The notes under the pieces were generated by a model. That model was not told the DNA's origin. It ran no database searches and saw only the letters and a list, made by a program, of their open reading frames with translations. A stretch of 64,000 nucleotides of DNA from Amycolatopsis eburnea (GTDB lineage: Bacteria > Actinomycetota > Actinomycetes > Mycobacteriales > Pseudonocardiaceae): positions 186,001 to 250,000 of the forward strand of contig NZ_RSEC01000046.1 of assembly GCF_003937945.1 (NCBI RefSeq), in the 5' to 3' direction. A program made the position numbers and the translations under genes. This document shows, one piece after another, positions 18,887 to 27,397 of this stretch. Every line of letters begins with the position of its first letter. Position 1 is the stretch's first letter.

Positions 18887-19822
18887 CTACTCGCGCACCT
18901 TCTCGTCCCACTCCGGACGCGGGTCCACCCGCACTCGACGCGCCCCCACGTCTTCGGGACCCGGCATCGTGCTTCCGGGCAGCGACACTGCTGCCGCTCC
19001 CCAGGCGACGGCTGTGGCCAGCGCCTGCGGGCCACTCCCCCCTGCCGCCAGGAAACCGGCGAGCATCGCGTCGCCGGCACCGACCGAGCTGCGCGGTTCG
19101 GCCGATGCGTTGGCGCACCAGACCCCCGCTTCCTCCACCAGCACGGCACCCTTGCTGCCGAGGCTGGCGAGAACCGTGCCCGCGCCGAGCGCGCGGAGTT
19201 CCTGTGCGGCGTCGACGACGTCCCGCACGGTGTCCAGCTGCCTGCCGACCGCTTCCTCGAGCTCGTCGAGGTTCGGCTTGACCAGCGCCGGCCCGGCCTT
19301 GACCGACGTCCGGAACGCCGGGCCGCTGGTGTCCACGACGACCTTGGCGCCGGTGGTGGCCAGGCGCGCGATCAGGTCGGCGTAGAAGTCTTCACCGGCA
19401 CCGGGTGGCAGGCTTCCCGCCGCCACCACCCATTCCGCGTCGGCCACGTGGGACATCAGGGTGTCGCACAGGGTTTCCAGTTCCGCACCGGAAAGGTGCG
19501 GTCCGCTCTCGTTCACCTTGGTGACGGTCGCGTCCGGTTCGACCACGCTGATGTTGCTGCGCACGGGTTCCGCGGTCGGTACCCGGACCACGTCGATGTT
19601 GTAGTCGTGCAGCAGGCTGATCAGGTGGTCGCCGTCGGCGCCGCCGGCCGGGACGACCGCACGGGCCTTGAGCCCGTTGCGCACGAGCGCGCGTGCGACG
19701 TTGATGCCCTTGCCTCCCGGCTGGACACGCGCACCCGTAGCCCGGTGCAGCTCGCCCCGGATGAGCCGGTCGACCTCGATCGTCCGGTCCACACTCGGGT
19801 TCGCCGTCAGGGTCACGAACAC
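18887..19822 (-). CDS. 1-phosphofructokinase-type PfkB kinase
   Basis: Cytoplasmic ribokinase-family kinase, 311 residues, likely converting fructose-1-phosphate (or a related ketose phosphate) to the bisphosphate. Seen: VTLTANPSVDRTIEV N-terminus typical of FruK/LacC, PGGKGINVARAL substrate motif and SVGAGDAMLAGF with the catalytic Asp. The GTG at 19822 is preferred: GGAGG sits about 10 bases upstream. First gene of the PTS operon, 79 bp before EIIC. Tagatose-6-phosphate kinase is the main alternative; FruK in a fructose PTS would be the textbook case, but the EII components here are mannitol-type. Confidence 0.85.
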   Translation of the reverse strand: MFVTLTANPSVDRTIEVDRLIRGELHRATGARVQPGGKGINVARALVRNGLKARAVVPAGGADGDHLISLLHDYNIDVVRVPTAEPVRSNISVVEPDATVTKVNESGPHLSGAELETLCDTLMSHVADAEWVVAAGSLPPGAGEDFYADLIARLATTGAKVVVDTSGPAFRTSVKAGPALVKPNLDELEEAVGRQLDTVRDVVDAAQELRALGAGTVLASLGSKGAVLVEEAGVWCANASAEPRSSVGAGDAMLAGFLAAGGSGPQALATAVAWGAAAVSLPGSTMPGPEDVGARRVRVDPRPEWDEKVRE

Positions 19823-20094
19823 TTCAGCACACCTCCGCCGGGGTCCTCGTTGATTTGGTTGATATTGCCTGTGTTCATCTGCGTTTGCAAGACCCAACTT
19901 CACCGGAAGTTCAACCGTTATCTTCGGAAGCACCTGATCTTTGCGCTGTGGCCAGGAAGAACGTCGACCACACCGCGTGGCAGAAAACCAACACAAAGCC
20001 ATATCAACGGCCCCGTCGGCGAACCCGACAAAGCGGGCCGGGTCGCCCTCCGGTTCTCCGAAGGTCACCCGGCCCGCCAAGCTGTTTCCGCACG
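19823..20094 (-). promoter_or_regulatory. PTS operon upstream region with candidate operator
   Basis: AT-richer than its surroundings. It contains the inverted repeat AACTTC-ACCG-GAAGTT at 19896-19911, about 75 bp before the kinase start. A DeoR-family repressor (gene at 37513) or a local factor could act here. No further gene is evident in the stretch. Confidence 0.35.
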
Positions 20095-20373
20095 TCACGC
20101 CGCTTCGCCCACCGTCCCGAGCGCCGCGGCTCCCGCTCGCGTCAGCCGGGCCCGCACCCGCTGCCCCACCCGGCCCGGCCGCGCCGGGGCCAGCAGGCCG
20201 CGGTGCGCGAGCTCGTGGGCGGTGTACTGGTCGCAGCACACCAGCCCGTCGATGTAGAGGTCGGGCTCGCAGCTGCACGCGATTTCCGCGCGGCCGGCCG
20301 CGACCGCGCGCAGCATCGCCAATGCCCGGTGGGTCAGTTCGTCCGGGAGCTTCGTCGCACCCATCGCGGCCAC
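20095..20373 (-). CDS. Small Cys-containing protein, winged-helix-like
   Basis: 92 residues from a GTG at 20373 (an ATG at 20364 is a close alternative). It follows the PAS-LuxR gene by 7 bp, so they are probably co-transcribed. It has a CSCEP segment and GLVCCDQYT, then AHELAHRGLLAP with an Arg-rich stretch and RARLTRAGAAAL, which resembles the recognition helix and wing of a small HTH protein. The Cys pairs could bind metal or sense redox. I do not recognise a named family. High G/C at third positions supports coding. Confidence 0.6.
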   Translation of the reverse strand: MAAMGATKLPDELTHRALAMLRAVAAGRAEIACSCEPDLYIDGLVCCDQYTAHELAHRGLLAPARPGRVGQRVRARLTRAGAAALGTVGEAA

Positions 20374-20380
20374 GGCCCCG

Positions 20381-21073
20381 TCACCGCACGAAGTCCGGCA
20401 GCGCGCGGGGAGGCCACGACCCGACCCCGAAGATGCCCATGGAGTAGGCCTTCGAGATCAGCGCCGGCCGGTTCTTCACCTTCATCTTCCGCAGCAGCGT
20501 CGTCACGTGGTACTCCACGCCGCCGCGGCTCATGTAGAGGTTGGCCGCGAGCTGGATCGTGGAGACCCCGGAGGCGACGCCTTCGAGGATGCGGGCGTCG
20601 ATCTCGGACAGGATCTTCTTCTTGCTGCAGGCCACCTGGTTGCCGCGCTCGTTCTTGTCCGGCCGGAACACGACCGTCAGGCTGTCGAGCCGGTCGCCGA
20701 CGCCGTGCACCGTCGAGCCGATGAACTCGCCCGAAAGCGTCGTGCCGTTCTCGCGCATCACCAGGATCCGCTCGACGAACCGGCTGCGCTCACCGCGGGC
20801 CAGCAGCCGCAGCTGGTTCTCGACCTTGCTCCGCACGCTGGGGTGCAGCAGGTCGCAGAGACCGGTGCCGGTCACCGCGTCCGAGCTGCGCTCGAAGACG
20901 CGGAAGAACTCCATGCTGGCCGACACGATCCGCAACCGGTGGTCGAGGTTCACCATGCACATCTCGGGGGTGATCGCCCGCAGCGCGGGCTTGCGGGGGG
21001 CGGTCCGGGCGGCCCGGTCCACGACCACGGCCACTTCGGCACCCACAGCCAGATCCGCAACGTCCGCACTCAT
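20381..21073 (-). CDS. PAS-LuxR transcriptional activator (PimM-like)
   Basis: 230-residue cytoplasmic regulator with one PAS sensor domain (about 35-138; MVNLDHRLRIVSAS start) and a C-terminal LuxR-type HTH (about 150-215; IDARILEGVASGVSTIQLAA, then YHVTTLLRKMKVKNR). The closing WPPRALPDFVR resembles the C-terminus of PimM/AmphRIV-type activators of polyene macrolide clusters. There is no phosphoreceiver domain. ATG at 21073. Likely a cluster-specific activator; CTCGGGA-type half-sites before the sugar genes and the FkbK operon are candidate targets. Confidence 0.88.
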   Translation of the reverse strand: MSADVADLAVGAEVAVVVDRAARTAPRKPALRAITPEMCMVNLDHRLRIVSASMEFFRVFERSSDAVTGTGLCDLLHPSVRSKVENQLRLLARGERSRFVERILVMRENGTTLSGEFIGSTVHGVGDRLDSLTVVFRPDKNERGNQVACSKKKILSEIDARILEGVASGVSTIQLAANLYMSRGGVEYHVTTLLRKMKVKNRPALISKAYSMGIFGVGSWPPRALPDFVR

Positions 21074-21444
21074 GAAGGCATTCCTTTCTCCGGCTGGAAG
21101 CTGAAGCCCCGGGGGCGAGAAGGCCGACGGCTGCGAGTCACTGGGTGAGCCGTGTCTCCGGGGTGATGCAGATCATGTTATGCACGCTTGATTATCCCGG
21201 GCAACACAATCCGGACACCCGGTCTTAACACTGTGGTGCGGGGGCGGTGGGGGTACGGAGGTACGGACCGCCGTGCGGTGCGGTGCGGTACCGAACCCGG
21301 GCACAGGCGGGCAACCGCGCTGCCCTTTTGGCTCCTGACCTGGGAAATCCGGCGATCCGGGGGTCCGTACCCCCGCACCCCGCACCGCACCCGCGTACCG
21401 AACCCCGCACGCGGAGTGCGGGGTTCGGGGTGCGGCAAGGGGAA
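21074..21444. other. Intergenic region with repeated GTACGG motifs and hairpins
   Basis: Holds no convincing gene. It contains several GTACGG/CCGTAC-bearing repeats (for example GGAGGTACGGACC near 21258) and the inverted repeat GGGGGT-CCGT-ACCCCC at 21359-21374. The right part carries the terminator of the LAL operon; the left part would hold the promoter of the PAS-LuxR gene. Confidence 0.5.
21398..21428 (-). terminator. Terminator hairpin after the LAL operon
   Basis: Perfect 13-bp stem CCGAACCCCGCAC / GTGCGGGGTTCGG with a 5-base loop, 17 bp beyond the stop codon of the LAL gene at 21445. Confidence 0.75.
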
Positions 21445-24255
21445 TCAGCTCTCCTGGTCGAGCGCGCCGAGCCGCTCGATGAGCTCGGCGCGGCCGCTGA
21501 CCTCGAGCTTGCGGTAGGTGCCGGTGAGGTTCTTCTCCACCGCGCGCCGGGTGACGCCGAGGGAGTCGGCGATCCGCTGGTTCGTCCAGCCCTGGACGAC
21601 GAGCCGCGCGACCGCGGCTTCGGTTTTGGTGAGGTTTCCCAGGCTGTCGCCGGAAAACCGCAGCACGGGGCCGTTCAGCTCGGTTTCGCCGGTGCCGTCC
21701 AACCAGGACGCGCCGATCGCCTTGACCAGTTCCCGGCCCTCCGCCAGCAGTTCTTCGGCGTCGGGCAGGCCGGCGTCGAGCAGCCGGGCACCCAGTACGA
21801 CGGCGGTGCGGGCGCGCTCGACGACGTTCTCCGACTCGCGCAGGATGCCCGCCGCCTCCTGCAGCAGCGCGATGCCGTCCGCGCCGCCGGTCAGCATCCC
21901 CTGCAGGCGCAGGGAACGCCCGACGCTCAGCGGGGTGCCCCAGGCTTGCGCGAACTGGTCCTCTTCGGCCGCGTGCGCCTGGGCCGCGGCGAGGTCGCCG
22001 AGCCGCTGGCGCACCAGCGCCGCCCAGATCCGCCACGGGTACTGGGGAGTGGTGACCCAGCCTTCGCGTTCCAGGCGCCGCCCGCAGTCGAGGAACCGTC
22101 CCAGCGCCGTCGCCGGGTCGCCGCGGACCAGGTCGATCATCCCGCGGGTCAGCCGCCGCGCGGCGAACACGCGGTGGTCGGTGCCGTCCATCGGCGTGCC
22201 CAGCAGGCGTTCGCCGAGCTCGGGATCCTGCGTCTCCAAAGCGATCTGGGCGAGGGTGGTGACCGACCGGGCGAGCGCGTCCGGCCAGGCTTCGTGGTCG
22301 GTGCCCTCCAGGACGCCCAGCGCGATCCGCCGCGCCTTGGCCAGCTCCCCTTGCGCCAGCTTGACTTCCGCGAGCTCGGCGGCGATCAGCGGCGCGGTGT
22401 CCGGCCAGTGCTCCTGCGCCGCCTGCGCGGCCGCGGTCAGCGCGGGCTCGAGCACGGCGGCGCCGTCGGCGAGGACCGCGGTGGACACCAGCAGCGGCAA
22501 GGACGTGTAGGCGTGCCGCGGGTCGAGCGGCTCTTCGCTGACCAGTCGCTTGAGGACGGTCTCGACGTCGTCGACCGGCACGCTGCCGGACAGCACCGCG
22601 GAGTGCAGCAGCACCACGGCGAGCTCCCGGCCGGCCGGGGTGTCCAGGCGCTCGGTGAGCTCGAGTTCGGTGAGGCGGGCCAGCGCGGCCTCGCCCCGGC
22701 CGGGCTGCCCGATGCCCGGGTACCAGGTCCGGGCTTCGGCCCGCAGCGCCAGCTCCGCCGGTTCCCCTTCGCGCAGCACGGGTTCGACGGCGGCGCGCAC
22801 GGCCGCGCCGACGTTCGGCGCCGCCGCGGCGAACGCGGGCGGGATCCACAGCGCCGCTTCCGCCTGCTGCGGCCCGGGCGGCAGCAGCGACAACGCCTGC
22901 GACAGGTGCCGTGCGGCGGCGACCAGGTCGAAACCCCGTTCCGCGGCGGCGAGCTCGACGAGCAGCCTGCCGCGTTCTTCGCTGTCGGGCGCGGTGTTCA
23001 GCAAGGCCCGGCGCAGGTAGCGCGCCGCGAGTTCGCCGGCCCCGCGCTCCAGCACGCTGCCCGCGGCCGAGCTGAGGATCCGCACTTCCCAGGGGTCTTC
23101 GGCGATGCCGACCTTCATCAGCGTCTCGGCCACCCGCTCGGCCGGGCGGCCGTGCTCGTAGAGCAGCCTCGCCGCGCGCCGGTAGAGGTCTTCGCGCAGT
23201 TCGACCGGGATCGCGGACTCGATGCCGTCCCGCACGCTCGTGGTGACGAAACCGATCCGCCCGTCCTCGCGGCCGGCCAGGCCCAGCCGTTCCAGGTGCT
23301 GCACCGCGGCGGAGTACTCGACGTCGTCGAGCCCGACGAGGTCGGCGGCGAGCCCGGGCTCGGCGAGGTCGCCGAGCACCGCGACCGCGCGGGCCAGCGC
23401 GAGCACCGCGGGCGGCTGCGACCCCAGCGACATCAGGACGCGGTGGTCGAGCAGCCGCACGGCTTCGGCTTCCGCGGCCGCGGTCTGCGCGGCGACCGGC
23501 CGCAGCCCTTCGGCGACCAGTCCGGTGAGGACGGTCGCGACGTCGGCCGGGTTGCCGCGGGAAACCTCGTGCAGCATCGCGGTGAAGGGTTCCTCGGCGC
23601 GTTCGCCGAACGCGACCTCCGCCATCGACGCGACCGCGGACCGCGAAAGCGGTGCGGGCACGACGATCCGCGCGGCCGCGGTCACCAGTTCGTGCACCAG
23701 CGGGTACTTCGGCGCCTCGCACTCGTCGGCCAGCGCCAGCGCGAGCAGGATCCGCGACCCGCTCAGCCGCTTGGCGAGGTAGCCCAGCAGGCGCAGCGAT
23801 CCCTGGTCGGCCCACTGCAGGTCGTCGACGATCACCACGACCAGGTCGTCGTGGGACATCGCGTGCACGACCGTGTGCAGTCCATAGAGGACGGCTTCGG
23901 TGGGCAGGTAGTGCTCGTGGCCGTCGGTGATGAGCCGTTCTTCGGTCAGGGCGCGCAGGATCTGCTCGGACGCGCCCTGGAACCACCGGTCCCGCTCGGC
24001 TTCGCCGGCCGCGACGAGCACCGGGCGGCACAGCTGCTGGGCGATGCCGAACGCGAAGTCCTCTTCGAGCCGGGTGGCGTCCGCGCGCAGCACCCGCGCG
24101 CCCGCGCCGAACGCCGCCGCCGTGGTGTCCCGCAGCAGCGCGGACTTCCCGCTGCCGGCCGGGCCGCTGACCAGCAGCACGGAACCGTCCCCGCCCGCGG
24201 CCGCGTTCAGCGCGGTCGCGATCGCGGCTCGTTCGGCGTCTCGCTCCAGCAGCAC
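21445..24255 (-). CDS. LAL-family LuxR regulator (large ATP-binding)
   Basis: 936-residue MalT-like activator. An N-terminal STAND ATPase has Walker A GPAGSGKSALL (about 28-38) and Walker B VVVIVDDLQWAD, followed by a long alpha-helical TPR-like middle and a C-terminal LuxR HTH (LTKTEAAVARLVVQGWTNQ, then YRKLEVSGRAELIERL). The GTG start at 24255 is 6 bp after the stop of the preceding LAL gene, so the two form an operon. LAL proteins are common pathway-specific activators of actinomycete macrolide clusters. Confidence 0.93.
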   Translation of the reverse strand: MLLERDAERAAIATALNAAAGGDGSVLLVSGPAGSGKSALLRDTTAAAFGAGARVLRADATRLEEDFAFGIAQQLCRPVLVAAGEAERDRWFQGASEQILRALTEERLITDGHEHYLPTEAVLYGLHTVVHAMSHDDLVVVIVDDLQWADQGSLRLLGYLAKRLSGSRILLALALADECEAPKYPLVHELVTAAARIVVPAPLSRSAVASMAEVAFGERAEEPFTAMLHEVSRGNPADVATVLTGLVAEGLRPVAAQTAAAEAEAVRLLDHRVLMSLGSQPPAVLALARAVAVLGDLAEPGLAADLVGLDDVEYSAAVQHLERLGLAGREDGRIGFVTTSVRDGIESAIPVELREDLYRRAARLLYEHGRPAERVAETLMKVGIAEDPWEVRILSSAAGSVLERGAGELAARYLRRALLNTAPDSEERGRLLVELAAAERGFDLVAAARHLSQALSLLPPGPQQAEAALWIPPAFAAAAPNVGAAVRAAVEPVLREGEPAELALRAEARTWYPGIGQPGRGEAALARLTELELTERLDTPAGRELAVVLLHSAVLSGSVPVDDVETVLKRLVSEEPLDPRHAYTSLPLLVSTAVLADGAAVLEPALTAAAQAAQEHWPDTAPLIAAELAEVKLAQGELAKARRIALGVLEGTDHEAWPDALARSVTTLAQIALETQDPELGERLLGTPMDGTDHRVFAARRLTRGMIDLVRGDPATALGRFLDCGRRLEREGWVTTPQYPWRIWAALVRQRLGDLAAAQAHAAEEDQFAQAWGTPLSVGRSLRLQGMLTGGADGIALLQEAAGILRESENVVERARTAVVLGARLLDAGLPDAEELLAEGRELVKAIGASWLDGTGETELNGPVLRFSGDSLGNLTKTEAAVARLVVQGWTNQRIADSLGVTRRAVEKNLTGTYRKLEVSGRAELIERLGALDQES

Positions 24256-24261
24256 CGGCCA

Positions 24262-27150
24262 TCAACTCGCTGCGGAGCCGGGGCTCATCAGCTCGGCGAG
24301 CTGCCCCCGGCCGGTCACGGTCAGCTTGCGGTAGATCCGGGTCAGGCGCAGCTCCACCAAGCGGCTGCTCAGCTGCAGCGCCCGCGCGATCTCCGGGTTG
24401 GTCCGGCCCGCGGCGGCGAGCGCGGCGATCCGGGCCTCCTGTTCGGACAGTGCGCCCGCGGGGCCGGCGGCGGGCCGCGCGGCGGCGTCCGGCCCGCGGC
24501 GGGCCAGCCGGCCGGAGACGTCGCGGATCTTCTCCGCGAGCCCGGCCGGCAGCAGCTGCGGCCGCAGCGTCGCCACCCGCCCGATCAGGGCGGTCGCCTC
24601 GGCGACGTCCCCGTCGTCGAGGCGCGCGGCGGCGAGTTCGGTGACGGCGGTGAGGAAGTCGACGCGCCGGGCGGTCCCTTCCAGCAGCAGGACCGCGCGT
24701 TCCAGGTGCGCCCGGCGCTCGCCGCCGGTGAAGACGTCGGCCAGGCGCAGGCTCGTGGCCCCGCGCGCGCCCGGCACGCCCCAGGTTTCCGCGCGTGCCA
24801 ACGCTTCCCGCGCCAGTTCGGCGGCGCCGTCGGAGCCGGAGCGGGCGAGTGCCAGCGCCGCGCCGGTCCGCCAGGGCAGGTCGACGGGGTTGCCTTCGCG
24901 CCGTCCGGTGGTGCCGCGGCCGGCCGCGCGGAACGCTTCGAGCGCGGCCCGCGCGTCGCCCTTGGCCAGGTGCACGCGGCCGCGTTGCAGCAGCAGGTAC
25001 CCGGCGGCCAGCCCGTCGTCGGCACCGGGCGGGAGCACCGGGCCCACCGCGCGTTCGGCTTCGTCGAGCCGCATCGCGGCCAGTGCCGCTTCCGCGCGCA
25101 CGGCCCGCAGGCCGGGCAGCGCCCGCGGGTGCCAGGCGCGTTCGGGCAGCCGCGCCACCGCGGCTTCGAGATCCGCCTGCGCCTGGCCGAGGTTGCCGCG
25201 GCGCAGTTCGCAGCGCGCCCGCAGCAGCACCGCGTTCGCCGCGACCGCGCGGGCCCCGGCCCGGACCGCGTCCTGGTGGACGTCGGTGAGGCCGAGCACC
25301 GCCTCGGAAAGCTCGTCGGCGCACAGCAGCACCCACGCGGCACCCAGGCGCAGGCTGTGCGGCAGGTTCGCGCGCGGTTCGAGCGCGAGCCGGGCGAGGT
25401 CCCGCGCCCGGCCGGGTTCCCGGCCGCGGCGGGCGAGTTCGACCGCGGTCGTCGCCGCGCGCACCGGGTCGGTGTCCCCGGGTTCCGCGCGCGGCACGTC
25501 GAAGGCGGGCGCCGGGACCACCGGGCCGGCCGCGCAGTCCTCCTGCGCCAGCCTGCCGAGCGCGGCCAGCGCGGACGTCCCCGCCTCGAACCCGCTGCGG
25601 CGCCGGCAGGTCGCGGCGATCACCCGGTGCGCGGTGCGGGTGTCGCCGCGGGCGAGCAGGTGGTCGGCCGCCTCGAGCAGCACCGCGCCGGAGACCTCCG
25701 GGCCGGTGTCGAGCAGGACGCGCTGCAGGCGCTGGTCGCTCAGCTCCGGTTCGTCGGCGACCTCGGCCAGCGCGAGGCCCAGCATCAGCTTCCGGCGTTC
25801 GGCCGGGCTGACCGGCTCGCGCAGCGCCCGGCCGAGCAACCGGGCCGCGCCCGCGTCGTCCCCGAGCACCCGGCGCCGTTCCGCGGCCCGGCGCAGCGTC
25901 GCGACCGCCCACGACGCGCCGACCGGGCGCACCTGGGCGAGCAGCTCGGCGAGCTGATCGTCCGGCACCGCCGCGCGGTAGGCCAGTTCGACGCACCGGT
26001 TCGCGAGCTCGCCGCGGCCGGCCGCGCTCAGCGTGCCGAGGGCGGCGTCGGCGGTGGTGCCGTCGGCGATGCGCGTCGGCGCGCCGTCCCGCACCAGGCC
26101 GAACCCGACCAGCTGGCGCAGCGCGTCGCCGACGCGGCCGGCGAGCGGGCCGGCCAGGTTCGTCACGAGGTCGAAGTCGAGCAGCCCGCGGCACACCGCG
26201 ATGGCGCGCAGCAGGGCCAGCGCGTCGGCGGGCAGCGCGGCGATGGACACGGCCAGCTCGGCGGCGCGGACGTCGGCGAGGTGCGCGCTGACGGCGGGCA
26301 GGTGCCCGGCCACCGGCTCGCCCCCGGCGGCGGCGAGCCGTTCGAGCACCGGCGCGACGAGCGCGGGCCGCCCGCCGGTGAGGCCGTGCAGGCCCGTGGT
26401 GAAGCGCGGGTCGGGCAGGCTGCCGGGGAAGCGGTCGGCGACCAGCTGCCGCAGGCCGTCTTCGCTGAGCAGCCGGACGGCGACGGTGTCCCCGCCGGGC
26501 ACGGCCGCGTGCTCCCCGGTGGCGAGCACGGACCGCACCAGCAGCATCGGTGCCTGCTGCAGCCGGTGTTCCATGGCTTCGAGCCAGGCTTTGGAACCGG
26601 GGTCGGCCCACTGGGCGTCGTCGACGGCGATCAGCAGCGGCCCCTGGCTGGCGACGCCCACGAAATCACCGCACAGGGTCGGGATCGACCGCTCGGCCGA
26701 GGCGCGGCCGCAGGAGCGCGGCCCGCCGTCGAGCCGGCAGTCGGCGTCGGCGATGTCGGCGAACAGCCGGTTGATGACGCCGCGGTGCACGGCCGATTCC
26801 CCGGGCGAACAGGAGGCGAAGGCGGTGATCACGCCGGCGACCCTGGCTTCCCGCACGGCGGCGGCGAGCAGCGCGCTGCGCCCCGCCCCGCGCGGCCCGA
26901 CGACGGTCACCTGCCCGGACCGCCCGGCCAGCACCCCGCGAATCCCGCGGCGCAGCACGGCGATCTCGTCTTCCCGTTCGACCAGCGGCGTTTCGGCGGT
27001 GCGGCGCGAGCGGTCGTCCCGCTCCCCGAGCCACGGAACGGTCAGCACCGGCGCGGGGACGGCGGAGCCTTCGGTGGGCAGGACAGGCGCGACCGGCCAC
27101 GCCGATCCGGCACTCCCTGGTCCGGGCACCACTATCACCCTCCGCCCCAC
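24262..27150 (-). CDS. LAL-family LuxR regulator with degenerate P-loop
   Basis: 962 residues. STAND/AAA domain with Walker B LLIAVDDAQWAD, but the Walker A reads GPRGAGRSALL: the invariant Lys is Arg. TPR-like middle and C-terminal LuxR HTH (LSEQEARIAALAAAGRTNPEIARAL, then YRKLTVTGRGQLAEL). Start is uncertain: a GTG at 27150 or, with GGAGG better placed, a GTG a few codons later. First gene of a two-LAL operon; diverges from the DUF742-like gene. It may act with its partner rather than by its own ATP hydrolysis. Confidence 0.9.
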   Translation of the reverse strand: MGRRVIVVPGPGSAGSAWPVAPVLPTEGSAVPAPVLTVPWLGERDDRSRRTAETPLVEREDEIAVLRRGIRGVLAGRSGQVTVVGPRGAGRSALLAAAVREARVAGVITAFASCSPGESAVHRGVINRLFADIADADCRLDGGPRSCGRASAERSIPTLCGDFVGVASQGPLLIAVDDAQWADPGSKAWLEAMEHRLQQAPMLLVRSVLATGEHAAVPGGDTVAVRLLSEDGLRQLVADRFPGSLPDPRFTTGLHGLTGGRPALVAPVLERLAAAGGEPVAGHLPAVSAHLADVRAAELAVSIAALPADALALLRAIAVCRGLLDFDLVTNLAGPLAGRVGDALRQLVGFGLVRDGAPTRIADGTTADAALGTLSAAGRGELANRCVELAYRAAVPDDQLAELLAQVRPVGASWAVATLRRAAERRRVLGDDAGAARLLGRALREPVSPAERRKLMLGLALAEVADEPELSDQRLQRVLLDTGPEVSGAVLLEAADHLLARGDTRTAHRVIAATCRRRSGFEAGTSALAALGRLAQEDCAAGPVVPAPAFDVPRAEPGDTDPVRAATTAVELARRGREPGRARDLARLALEPRANLPHSLRLGAAWVLLCADELSEAVLGLTDVHQDAVRAGARAVAANAVLLRARCELRRGNLGQAQADLEAAVARLPERAWHPRALPGLRAVRAEAALAAMRLDEAERAVGPVLPPGADDGLAAGYLLLQRGRVHLAKGDARAALEAFRAAGRGTTGRREGNPVDLPWRTGAALALARSGSDGAAELAREALARAETWGVPGARGATSLRLADVFTGGERRAHLERAVLLLEGTARRVDFLTAVTELAAARLDDGDVAEATALIGRVATLRPQLLPAGLAEKIRDVSGRLARRGPDAAARPAAGPAGALSEQEARIAALAAAGRTNPEIARALQLSSRLVELRLTRIYRKLTVTGRGQLAELMSPGSAAS

Positions 27151-27397
27151 AGCGGCTCCTTGCCGTCACGCCGCCGGCGGTGTGCCGGTGGGTGACGTGG
27201 CTCTCCAGCCTAAGGCGCCCAATGTTGGTTTAACAAGTCCAGCACCTTCGTTTTGTCTGCGGTTGGCCCCTCCCGACAACGCACTACCCACGAAGACCCA
27301 GAAATCCCTACATTAAGGCAAAGTGACTTGACACCCCGCCGGTGCCGTGGGTGAAGGTGACCCGACACCCCGTCCGACCGGTTTCGAGGCCGCGAAC

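Noticed and set aside
21173..26611. 1812-codon minus-strand frame across both LAL genes
   Set aside because: Composition is Arg/Ala/Gly only and no motif appears; the LAL frames carry P-loops and HTH domains.
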